From Nansenia antarctica (Eukaryota > Chordata > Actinopteri > Argentiniformes > Microstomatidae), in assembly GCA_963989245.1 (NCBI GenBank), contig OZ022339.1:91443142-91507141 (forward strand): DNA of 64,000 nt, read 5' to 3'. How positions within the stretch are numbered: the first letter of the stretch is position 1; the number at the start of each line of letters is the position of its first letter. Of the stretch, positions 1-8,406 are shown one piece after another. The notes under the pieces are model-generated. The model ran no database searches. It worked only from the letters and a program-made list of their open reading frames with translations, and was not told the DNA's origin. Made by a program: the position numbers and the translations under genes.

Positions 1-225
1 TGGATTTTGGAGAACGTGGTCATTGAATGCATTTTGTATGAAAGCAATGCACAAATCACAGAGTAAGAGTCACAGTTTTGTTCACATGGGCTTCTGCTTT
101 GCTGACTGGATGAAGAGTTGTGACTCTGTGACTTCAGTATTGCACACTGTGACTTAGCGACCGTAAAAAACTGTAATAAAATGATACACACAAAACAGAT
201 CTGCAGTTTTCAGCTATATAATCAT

Positions 226-426
226 TTTAATTTTGCCATTTAGCAGACGCTTTTATCCAAAGCGACTTACAATTACGAATTACAGGGACATTCCCCCTGG
301 AGTAACTGAGGGCTAAGTGCCTTACCCAAGGGCACACTAGTAGTGGTGTGGCTTCAGGCGGGATTTGAACTCACAACCTTCCGATCCCGAGTCCAACTCA
401 CTATGCACTAGACCACCACTACCCCC
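226..426 (-). mobile_element. tRNA-derived SINE
   Basis: Read on the minus strand, the element begins with a tRNA-like head. It has an A-box-like stretch near 395-415 and a B-box (GGTTGTGAGTTCAAATCC, complement of 361-378), the internal RNA polymerase III promoter of tRNA-derived SINEs. It ends in the fish SINE/LINE tail (TAAGTCGCTTTGGATAAAAG, complement of roughly 251-270). No clear target duplication was found. It lies just downstream of the integrase-core gene that is read leftwards. Confidence 0.8.
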
Positions 427-956
427 TATTTCAATACACACACAACTCAATTTCAATGATAAAGACTCACACTACTGTACATATTCTTCCTTAGATTATG
501 CTAGTTAGTGTCTCTTTTGTGTCATTAAATACATGCAACGCATTGACCAAAGGACCTTGGGGATCAGGCAAACTCTGAATCTCTGCATCAGTCAGTGGTC
601 GTGGAAGCTGGATGTCTGGGATGTGGACTCCTTCTCGGTGGTGCCCGTGTGGACCTTCCCAATCAATACCATACTCCAGGTCTACCTAATGTTATAGTTG
701 CAAATGAAATCTGATTGGATTACTGAGATGATTATTTGATATTAAGAACAATAAATATAAATTGTACATTTTCCAATGTTGGGACTGAAAGTGTGTTGTG
801 CAATTACATGAGGTTGGAATTGTGCTTCCTCTGAGTACAAACCTGGGTTGGGTCCTCATCTCCTTCCCGGGGGTTGAAAGTCCACAGCTGCAGTGGTGTC
901 CGATTGCCCTCTGTACGCAAGCGATGGTGGTTCCAGCCATCCCGGAAGGAGTGTAG

Positions 957-1161
957 ATGCCTTCATTACATTTACATTACATTAGTAATTTAGTAGACGC
1001 TTTTATACAATGCGACTTACAATCAGTGCATTGGGCATTGAAGGTCAGGAGAACTGCCAGTCATCAGAAATGGTAAGTAGCTTATGTTAAACCAGCATCC
1101 AAGAGCATAACCAGTGTTGAAGTACCCGTGCCAGAATAAGAAATAACAAATGCATGCCTTC
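957..1161 (-). mobile_element. Short retroposon insertion in integrase exon 5
   Basis: The 8-mer ATGCCTTC occurs at 957-964 and 1154-1161 and flanks about 189 bp of sequence unrelated to the integrase. The insert ends, on the minus strand, with the same fish SINE/LINE tail as the element at 226-426 (sequence around 985-1015) and a TAATGTAAATG-type simple tail. Removing it in thought brings the codon for His at about 1155 next to the codon for Leu at about 955 in one frame, so it interrupts an exon rather than being an intron. Confidence 0.7.
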
Positions 1162-2116
1162 GGATGTGTGGCATGAAGGTCCAATGGAGGGCATACATGT
1201 GGACCTCATCATCAGGATCCAGCAAACCCTCCCTCTCCATACGGTTGAACATGGTGTAGAAGAGGTCCAACACTCCCACAAACACATCCCTCCACAATCT
1301 CTCGATTCTAGATAGGGTATGGAAAAGGTGGGAGGGGGGAAACACACATATTACACAAAACAAAAAACATACTTAAAAAAAGAGTTTTTGAGAAATGTTT
1401 GGGACATGTATATTTTGGACGTTGATTTGGAGAAGCATGATATACCTCTGGTTGTGTGTGCTTCGGCCTGTGAGGTGCGAATTCCGGCCTGGGCCTCTGG
1501 CGGACACCATGAAGTGCGCAACCTTGACATTCTCCCCTCCCTTGTCAGACCTGACACGGGACGGCACTCCAAAGATTATGAACTGCTTCAAGGAAGCTTG
1601 TCAATACTGTGGAGGCACGGTTGTTGGTGGCAGGATTCAGGAATGTCACCAGACGGCTAAAGCCATCAATGCCACCGTGAATTACGATTCGCCACCTGTA
1701 ATGTAAGAAATTGCAAATTGTGTATACAAAAAGAACAATTATACCATCCCCTTACACACATGGAAAACAGCATTGCATAATTTTGGTAGGCTACTGTATC
1801 ATATGCAGTGTATCTTTCAAAACCATAGCCTTACCGTATAAGTTTATGGTTGCCATCGATGTGCCATAAACTATTGGGGGCCGGAACAGAATACCTTCTG
1901 CGCCTTATTGTACGCAGCTGGAGAGTGCGGCTCGCAATTCCCTCTGGACTGACACGGCGCATGGTTTCTTGGACACGCTGTCCTTTATAGAAGCAGGAAA
2001 AAACAAAATAAGAACCCAAAGCAAATAACGATTGCTTATACAAAGTTCAAAGCTTTATTGTCATTATACTGTAGCCTAGTGTATTAGCATGGTTGATGGG
2101 GAAGTAGCCTATAGGC

Positions 2117-4850
2117 CAGGGGTCACCAACACGGTGCCCGCGGGCACCAGGTCGCCCCCAAAGACCACTTGAGTCGCCCGCAGGCTTGTTCTAAAAATAG
2201 CGTCTAGTGAGCTGCGTCTAAAATAAAATAAAAAAATAAATAAAAAATGTATTCTATAATTTATATATATTTGATTCTGTTGCTATTCTTTTTTAATCAC
2301 ACTTGCATTCATATAGATTTAAAAATGACAATATCTTAAAAATATGTTTATTATACATAGGTTTAGATAGGTGAACTCTGACCTCTAGCTCTAACGTCAG
2401 TATTGTGCGCGACAAGTGGAGAGTAAGTTGGCGGGCGCAGCGAAGGTGGGCGCTTAATGCAGTTTAGTACCCCAAAAACATGGCAGAAAAAAGAAAGAAA
2501 ACGTATCACTTTCACAACGATTGGGAGGAGGAGTTCTTTTTTACGACTGTGAAAGAAACCTGCGTGTGTCTCATTTGTGGGGCGACTGTGGCCACGGCAA
2601 AGCGGCACAATGTGGAGAGACACTTCACTACCTGTCACAAAAGCTACCATGCTAACTACCCACCAGGGACCGCACTACGGGCAGAAAAAGCCCGCGAGCT
2701 AAAGGCAGCTTTGGGTAAGCAACAGTCTTTTTTCACGAGGCCGGCGAAAAAGTCACAAAAAGCAACCGAAGCCTCGTTTAGAGCTACACATTTTCTGATC
2801 AAGAAGAAGAAGGCATTTTCAGACAGAGAAGTTGTCAAAGAAGCAATGCTTATAATTGCTAACACTGTACTAAACGATGAGAAAAATATAACCGATCTAA
2901 TCTCCGCTCTCTCCGACGTCCAACTTGGGGCATCTACGATGGCTAGACGAGTGTCAGCTATGTCTGGTAACTTGGCCGATCAGCTGGACCAGGATCTGGC
3001 TAAGTGCAGCTGGTTTAGCATCCAGTGCGACGAGTCCGTGGACAGCAGCAGTACAGCGCAGCTGTCGGTTTTCATCCGGATGGTGTTTGAAGATTTCTCC
3101 CCAAGAGAAGAACTCCTGACACTACTGCCCTTAAAGACAACTACGAGGGGAGTTGACATTTATAACACGGTGAAGGAGTTTTTCGTGCAGAAAAAGATAC
3201 CGTTGGAAAAGCTGGTAGCGGTGACTACAGACGGGGCTCCTGCTATGATCGGCCGACATACAGGTTTCATCGCTCACTGTAAAGGTGACCCAGACTTCCC
3301 AACATTTCTGCATTACCACTGCATTATTCACCAGCAGGCGTTATGTGCAAAAGTGATCGGCTTTGAGCACGTGATGACTCCCGTTGTGAAAATCATAAAC
3401 AACATCCGTTCCAAAGCAAAGCAGCGCAGGATTTTCAAGGTGCTATTGGAGGAGATGTCAGCTGAATATGGTGACCTGCTGCTACACACAGAAATCCGAT
3501 GGCTCAGCAGAGGACGAGTTTTACGTCGTTTTTTGTCACTTTTGGGTGAAATCAAAGCGTTCATGCAGTCCAAAGGCGAAGATGTCTCACTGCTAGAGGA
3601 CACAGAGTGGACACTTGACCTTGCATTTTTGACAGACATTACTGGGAAACTAAACAACTTGAACTGCGAGCTGCAAGGCAAAGGTAAGACTGTTGTTGAT
3701 ATGATAAGTGCTTTAAATGCATTTAAAGCCATGATGAACGTTTTTTCTGTGGATATACAGAGAAAGAAGGTGCTGCACTTTCCCTCTGTGCAGTCGGTGC
3801 TGAAAGACAATGCTTCTGCATCTGAGACATTTGACAAAGTTGCAGAAAAGTACTGTGAAGTCATAAACAGACTTGGGCAAGAGTTTGAGAATAGGTTTTG
3901 TGACCTTCATCAGCTTGAGCCATGTGTGTCATTCATTTCCAATCCTTTCATGAATGTGGACACAACATGCTGTGCTGAGCAACTAAGTGCAACGTTCAAC
4001 TTGGATGCTGGACAGGTGGAGATTGAAATCATAACATTGCAAAATGACCTCCACCTCAAAGCCCACCAGGCTGCACCAAACTTTTGGTGCCTTGTTGATA
4101 CAGAGAAGTACAGTGGTGTATGCACAGCAGCTATGAAGGTTGCCAGCCTGTTTGGTTCAACCTATCTCTGTGAATCAGCGTTTTCTGACATGAACTTCAT
4201 CAAGAACAAACACAGAACACGCCTCACTGATGCACATCTGAAAGACTCACTCACAGTTGCAGTGTCAAGTTACACACCAGATTACAATATACTGGTGAAC
4301 AGCATGCAATGCCAGTCTTCCCACTAACAAAGAAACAGATACCAGATGTTGTCAGTGGCAACATGGCAGTGCCATGGCAAAGTTTAATTAAAATATTGAA
4401 GAATTGTGTTCAATTTAAAAGTGTGTTCATGACATGTAACAGTTATAATTTGTTAAAAATGCAGCAGATTTGGTCATTAGTTCCAAATGTGACAAGATGT
4501 ATTTAAAAATATGTAAGTTGATTTTTCTTTAACATTACATAATTGATAACTTTTTGAAACATAAGTGATCATCTGAAAATGTAACAATTACTGAGATTAA
4601 TAGAGATAAAGTGCTGAATATTGATATCTGTTTCCCACCTTGTTGTCATTTTTGAGAATTATTGTGAGAAATCATTAATGTGATCAGTGTCTTCACATAG
4701 ATGAGTATCATTAATCATTATTAATAATATATAACTAAAGGCAAACTGAGCAAATGTGTTATTTCAGAAGAGCGTATCAAACTAGTAGCCCTTCGTATGA
4801 CTCAGTACCCATGAAGTAGCTCTCAGTTTCAAAAAGGTTGGTGACCCCTG
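2117..4850 (+). mobile_element. Complete hAT transposon with 8-bp target duplication
   Basis: The element begins CAGGGGTCACCAAC and ends with the exact reverse complement, a 14-bp terminal inverted repeat of the Charlie type. The 8-bp duplication CTATAGGC flanks it (2109-2116 and 4851-4858). It holds one uninterrupted transposase gene at 2480-4327. The remainder is AT-rich flanking and 3' untranslated sequence. It sits in an intron of the minus-strand integrase-core gene. Intact ends, a perfect duplication and an open frame point to a young, possibly autonomous copy. Confidence 0.95.
2480..4327 (+). CDS. hAT transposase, GTF2IRD2/ZBED-like family, intact
   Basis: A 615-residue protein in a single exon, the usual length for this hAT branch. 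It would cut and paste its own element by binding the terminal repeats. A Cys2-His2 finger of the type seen at the N-terminus of GTF2IRD2-like proteins lies at residues 28-53 (CVCLICG to H53). Candidate catalytic acids are D184 (QCDES), D251 (TDGAPAMIG) and E565 (LCESAFSDMN). The C-terminal hAT dimerisation region follows around residues 545-600. The ATG at 2480 starts the protein directly before the finger, and no upstream in-frame start is needed. The gene has no frameshift or stop. Related domesticated genes exist in mammals, but the flanking inverted repeats mark this copy as a transposon. Confidence 0.93.
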   Translation: MAEKRKKTYHFHNDWEEEFFFTTVKETCVCLICGATVATAKRHNVERHFTTCHKSYHANYPPGTALRAEKARELKAALGKQQSFFTRPAKKSQKATEASFRATHFLIKKKKAFSDREVVKEAMLIIANTVLNDEKNITDLISALSDVQLGASTMARRVSAMSGNLADQLDQDLAKCSWFSIQCDESVDSSSTAQLSVFIRMVFEDFSPREELLTLLPLKTTTRGVDIYNTVKEFFVQKKIPLEKLVAVTTDGAPAMIGRHTGFIAHCKGDPDFPTFLHYHCIIHQQALCAKVIGFEHVMTPVVKIINNIRSKAKQRRIFKVLLEEMSAEYGDLLLHTEIRWLSRGRVLRRFLSLLGEIKAFMQSKGEDVSLLEDTEWTLDLAFLTDITGKLNNLNCELQGKGKTVVDMISALNAFKAMMNVFSVDIQRKKVLHFPSVQSVLKDNASASETFDKVAEKYCEVINRLGQEFENRFCDLHQLEPCVSFISNPFMNVDTTCCAEQLSATFNLDAGQVEIEIITLQNDLHLKAHQAAPNFWCLVDTEKYSGVCTAAMKVASLFGSTYLCESAFSDMNFIKNKHRTRLTDAHLKDSLTVAVSSYTPDYNILVNSMQCQSSH

Positions 4851-5904
4851 CTATAGGCCAAGTAGTCAATATAGGACAAGTCAGGTGGATTTATGACCAA
4901 ATACAGGAGAATCTCCCTATTTGAATAGACCTGGGATACTTTCATTGATCTTTCAATCATATACTAATACAGGTAGCCTATTACACAATATGACTTCAAA
5001 CAACCTAGAAAATTCTTACCTGTCTACGGTTAAATGGTGAGTAATCCATCAACATTAGGCTAGACGTTAGTGGTAATTAACTTACTTTGTATCCGTATGC
5101 CTCGAGCATCAAGGTGAGAAACCATTGCTTTATAGCCGGAATTTGGGTGATACTCGAGGATTTCCTGGACTACTTCATCCAACTCAGCATCCCCCATGTT
5201 GGCATACATGCCAGAAACCCTAAAGAAGAGTTTTTATGGTCAGACTCAGGACTTTTTGGGATAGGTAAATAGGTAGCCTACGTTATTGATTTACATAGCA
5301 AGGCCAACTGTAGGCTATGTATCCATAGTATGATAGTTTATAGCATAAACTAGCCCCGTACGCCTTCAGATGAGATTAGATGAGATTAGATGGAGCAACA
5401 GTGGTTCATCTGAAGTCACTACGGGGCTAAACGTGAGCTACTCGTAAATCGGAATATCATACCGGTAAACAAGACTTACCTTAGGCCAATGTCTGCCATT
5501 CGTCTGTGAATTGTACGGTCACTGACTCCAAAAAGCCTGGCAATGTCGCGTACAGACAACCCCGATGATAAATAACCCTCAAGTGTCTCCACGGGCAGTA
5601 CATACGAGGGCCTACCCACTGTCGTGGTGTTAGCTGAATGCAGCTGCGCAACATTAATCTCATGGACGACTTCATTCAACATGCGGAAGATGTCAGGGTT
5701 AACTTCTTCATCGGTCGATGCCGCAAACTCCGCCAAACGATCAACAACAGCCTCCACGCGGAAATGTACATAATCAAGAGGAGCAGTGTCGGCCAGGTCA
5801 GCTATGGCGAACAATTCTCTGGCCAGCAAGGCTCTCTGATTCTGATTCTCAGGTAAGGTGACAGCCATTGTGCTCTTCTCTTCAACTTTTCAACTTTGTC
5901 GCTT

Positions 5905-5973
5905 TTACTACGTCACGCGCGGTATCAACCAATGAAAATGCGTGGGGCATCAACCAATGAAAATGCGTGGGGC
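5905..5973 (-). promoter_or_regulatory. Duplicated inverted CCAAT boxes upstream of integrase gene
   Basis: A 25-bp segment (ATCAACCAATGAAAATGCGT...) occurs twice in tandem at 5924-5948 and 5949-5973, giving two CCAAT motifs. A CRE-like TGACGTAG half site (complement of about 5908-5915) lies between them and the ATG at 5868. The spacing of 40-105 bp from the start codon suits a TATA-less promoter of the minus-strand gene. This is a sequence-only inference. Confidence 0.4.
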
Positions 5974-6042
5974 GAGGACAACATGCAAGACACGCCCCTA
6001 TATTTGCATACATTACTGATAATCGGGGAAAGAATGAAAGCT

Positions 6043-6200
6043 TGAATGTGGAAAAGAAAGAATGAATGTGGAAAACAATGTGGAAAAGAAAGAATGAATG
6101 TGGAAAACAATGTGGAAAAGAAAGAATGAATGTGGAAAACAATGTGGAAAAGAAAGAATGAATGTGGAAAAGAAAGAATAAATGTGGAAAAGAATAAATA
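6043..6200. repeat. GAATGTGGAAAA-type minisatellite
   Basis: Four to five imperfect copies of a unit of about 35 bp built from GAATGTGGAAAACAATG and GGAAAAGAAA blocks. The long open frames across it on the minus strand are caused by the repeat and are not genes. Confidence 0.85.
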
Positions 6201-7425
6201 CATATAGAAATGTATTGCGATATACTGTGTGTATTTGTATGTGTATTTGTTCATACATTCATTTATGTGTGTATATATTTATTGTTAATTTTGACAGACT
6301 TGGCCCTCCATATATATGGAGCAAAGACAGCTCCCGACAGCCCCCTGCGACAAAAAATCTTCTTAAAATGTGAGGATGGTATACAGGTGTGAAAAAATGT
6401 TTACCAGAACCCTATAACGAAGTATTCCTTGAATAACGCTTTTTCTACTTGGTCCATGATTGGAGATAGGCACGTTATCTGTACAGAACGTTCTTGGACA
6501 TGGTTCCTGTCTTGTGGGAGAACTGAAGTGGACTCAATGTCTAGGCGGAGGTAAAAGAAAGTATCTTGTAACCAGGAGTCCTAGTGGCCCAGGGTTGTTC
6601 TCACCCTTGTGTTTCCTCTCCACTTTGACTGAGAGTAATAAAAGGCAGCTAGGATGTCAGGTATCATGTAGTGCGGTGGAGATCATGTTTTATTCACCGA
6701 GTATGCTCAATTATGCTTTCATAAAGGCCATATGCACAATAAGCATTCTGATTCTCCTTGTAAGATAGCCTACCTAGTGACAGACATGTTGAGGTTAATG
6801 CAGTAGCCTACAGTTGCTCTTCTAACTGTTGAAGTGGTAATGCTATGCTATCAGTAACAATGTTGTATAGGCCTAGCCTACATGTTTTTTTTTCCATACG
6901 GAATTTAGCAATCCTTGTAATTACAAAGTAATGCTGTTGAGTAGGTTTTGTTATTAACACTATTACAGTAAGGACCAGTCAAATCCTGTGAGTTTATGCA
7001 GTAAGATCTCGAAAGCTGTTTTGCGTTAGCTGCCAATGTGTCTTTGTATACCTGTATTCTGTGTTTGCAAAACTGGCTAATGATTTTGTCCAATACGACT
7101 TACAGGGAAACAATTCTAATCTCTCTTTATCCAGCTAAACCAACAAGACAACGAGGATTTTATTGCTGTATTAGAGGTCTAATGACCCTTGAGCAATATT
7201 AGACTACATGTATTCATTCATTCTCAACTCCACACAGCAACGCAAAATAGGTGTTTTATAAAAGACCCCTCCAGTCAACATTTTAAAGCTATTATTAAAA
7301 ATACTACAAGAGCCAATACATTTTAGCAACGATGAAAATAATCTCTCCCATTTATGCCGCTCTAGGTGAAGAGCAGGGGAAAAAGAAGAACAAGATGTGG
7401 CCAACCTTTACCTGCAGCTCTCGAC
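6201..7425. other. No gene recognised
   Basis: About 1.2 kb of AT-rich sequence between the minisatellite and the gtsf1 region. I searched here for the missing first exon of gtsf1 (a short exon with ATG, ending one base into a codon, then a GT donor) and saw no convincing match. Small open frames are not supported by codon pattern or similarity. Confidence 0.5.
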
Positions 7426-7474
7426 TTATCATGTGAACTGTTCAAACTGGAGCAGTTGATTTAATGTCAAACCG

Positions 7475-7566
7475 GAGAACACCTTCCTTCTATCCTCCTT
7501 TACAGGGCTGAGAACACCTTCCTTCTATCCTCCTTTACAGGGCTGAGAACACCTTCCTTCTATCCT
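7475..7566 (+). repeat. 35-bp repeat with duplicated splice-acceptor-like sites
   Basis: A 35-bp unit (GAGAACACCTTCCTTCTATC...) starts at 7475, 7510 and 7545, the third copy partial. Each full copy carries CCTCCTTTACAG, a good splice acceptor, with AG at 7504-7505 and 7539-7540. The acceptor of the last gtsf1 exon, AG at 7588-7589, follows. The same structure is present in the right-hand copy at 30572-30663. Confidence 0.9.
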
Positions 7567-7589
7567 AACAAACTGATCCTCCTTTACAG

Positions 7590-7668
7590 GCCCGAGTTGA
7601 GCACTACTAACAACCTTATCCCTGGACCCCGTGCTCCAAAGACCCTTCCCTGGAAAATGTGTAAGTAA
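7590..7668 (+). pseudogene. gtsf1: Orphan last exon of an upstream gtsf1 copy
   Basis: The exon follows a CCTTTACAG acceptor and encodes the C-terminus of GTSF1 (PELSTTNNLIPGPRAPKTLP, then WKMCK and a TAA stop at 7666-7668). It matches the end of the complete terminal copy at 30687-30765. No matching upstream exons lie to its left, so this is the remnant of a gene copy whose body is gone. The final codons and stop overlap GTAAGTAA, a sequence that works as a possible splice donor once fused into the array units. Confidence 0.8.
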
Positions 7669-7888
7669 TATTTTACTGTCAGCCAGTTTGGTTACTGAAG
7701 CAAAATGTAAAGTGCTAAAATATTGAAAAAGACAAAGATTTTCTTAGGATGTCCTTCCTATGTTTTTCACATATTCCTATCTTACCGGTATATACTATAT
7801 GTATATTTAAAAAGAACCACACTTTACCCAACGTTTGAATTGAGTGATGTTGATTTCTCATTCACATTTCTCTTACCATTGCTCATAG

Positions 7889-8406
7889 AAATAAAAGATG
7901 CCAGTGACCCAAACAAACTCCTTCAGTGTCCATATGACAAGAACCACCAGATCCGTGGCAGCCGCTTCCCATACCATCTGATCAAGTGCAGTAAGGTAAG
8001 AACTGTAGTGCTTGTCGTGGAATAACTGTTGTAGGAGTAGTCTGCCGTTGCAGACATTGAAATCTCAAATGAGATGTTCTCAAATATGCTCTTTTTCGTA
8101 AAGCATCTTTTTCGTCTTTTTAGAATCACCCAGAACTGGCCAATAAATTGAAAACCTGCCCTTTCAATGCCCGCCACCTGATGCCCAAACATGAGCTATC
8201 ACACCACATCCTGAACTGTGAGGACAGGAGATCTGTGAATAGCGAAGACCGTAAGATTTAAATGTTGTTGTATCTTCAATGATACTATCTTTGTCAATAA
8301 AACTTATTTGCTCCTTGTAGTGAGTCTAACCAGGTTCTTTGGTTAACAGTGGACAGTGCTGAGGTGAAGAGCAAGTGGCACGTCCCTGTCAGCACCTGGA
8401 TACTGT
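7889..8406 (+). pseudogene. gtsf1: Unit 1 gtsf1 exons A, B and truncated C (model for all units)
   Basis: Exon A (7889-7995, 107 nt) lies between CTCATAG and GTAAGA. It encodes the first CHHC finger, C-x5-H-x9-H-x3-C starting CPYDKNH. Exon B (8124-8250, 127 nt) lies between TTTTTAG and GTAAGA and encodes the second finger, starting CPFNARH. Exon C (8350-8406, 57 nt) starts after GGTTAACAG and encodes SKWHVPVSTWI before its normal sequence is cut off. It is fused to TGTGTAAGTAA from the end of the last gtsf1 exon. Reading on gives Leu-Cys-Lys-stop; splicing at this GTAAGT to the next exon A gives T+AA, also a stop. There is no in-frame start codon and no exon encoding the FVWG region. A unit is therefore not a complete gene. 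To place the exons in any unit without the deletion, add 231-337, 466-592 and 692-748 to its start. Confidence 0.9.

Larger units (their letters stand above)
491..5868 (-). pseudogene. Six-exon integrase-core (DDE) gene, disrupted
   Basis: Minus-strand exons inferred from splice consensus and unbroken codon phase: 5480-5868, 5086-5219, 1835-1982, 1446-1695, 843-1307 and 491-685, with the stop at 491-493. Exon 1 starts with ATG at 5868 and encodes about 130 residues ending in a helix-turn-helix-like segment (VRDIARLFGVSDRTIHRRM). The catalytic triad of an rve-type integrase is visible: WHIDGN in exon 3, VRSDKGGEN in exon 4 and IERLWRD in exon 5. The C-terminal exons match the conserved tail of this fish family (WNHHRLRTEGN, then YGIDWEGP). 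Two lesions are seen. There is a one-base frameshift near 1578-1590, before the second Asp, and a retroposon of about 190 bp inside exon 5. A hAT transposon occupies the long intron between exons 2 and 3. Proteins of this type are probably domesticated or transposon-derived; their function is not known to me. Without the two lesions the frame would be open throughout, so the loss looks recent. Confidence 0.75.
7426..7743 (+). repeat. Left copy of a 318-bp direct repeat flanking the array
   Basis: This segment appears base for base the same as 30523-30840 by eye. It includes the end of a gtsf1 intron, the last gtsf1 exon and some 3' flank. At its left end the two copies diverge abruptly (CGAC before it here, ATAT on the right). 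On the right the other copy is cut by the LINE insertion. The pair shows that a gtsf1 copy once preceded the array. Confidence 0.9.

Noticed and set aside
226..426. Functional tRNA gene
   Set aside because: Only the A- and B-box promoter and a partial tRNA-like head are present; it continues into a SINE tail and has no complete cloverleaf.
2044..2075. LINE tail (CTTTATTGTCATT) as an insertion
   Set aside because: The match to a LINE end is too short, with no body or target duplication.
5016..5025. Extra four-base exon of the integrase gene (ACAG between AG and GTAAGA, minus strand)
   Set aside because: Exon 2 (5086-5219) joins exon 3 (1835-1982) in phase without it and yields the conserved GIRIQRQRVQE sequence.
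5882..6258. Phe/His/Ser-rich minus-strand frames
   Set aside because: They are produced by the GAATGTGGAAAA minisatellite.
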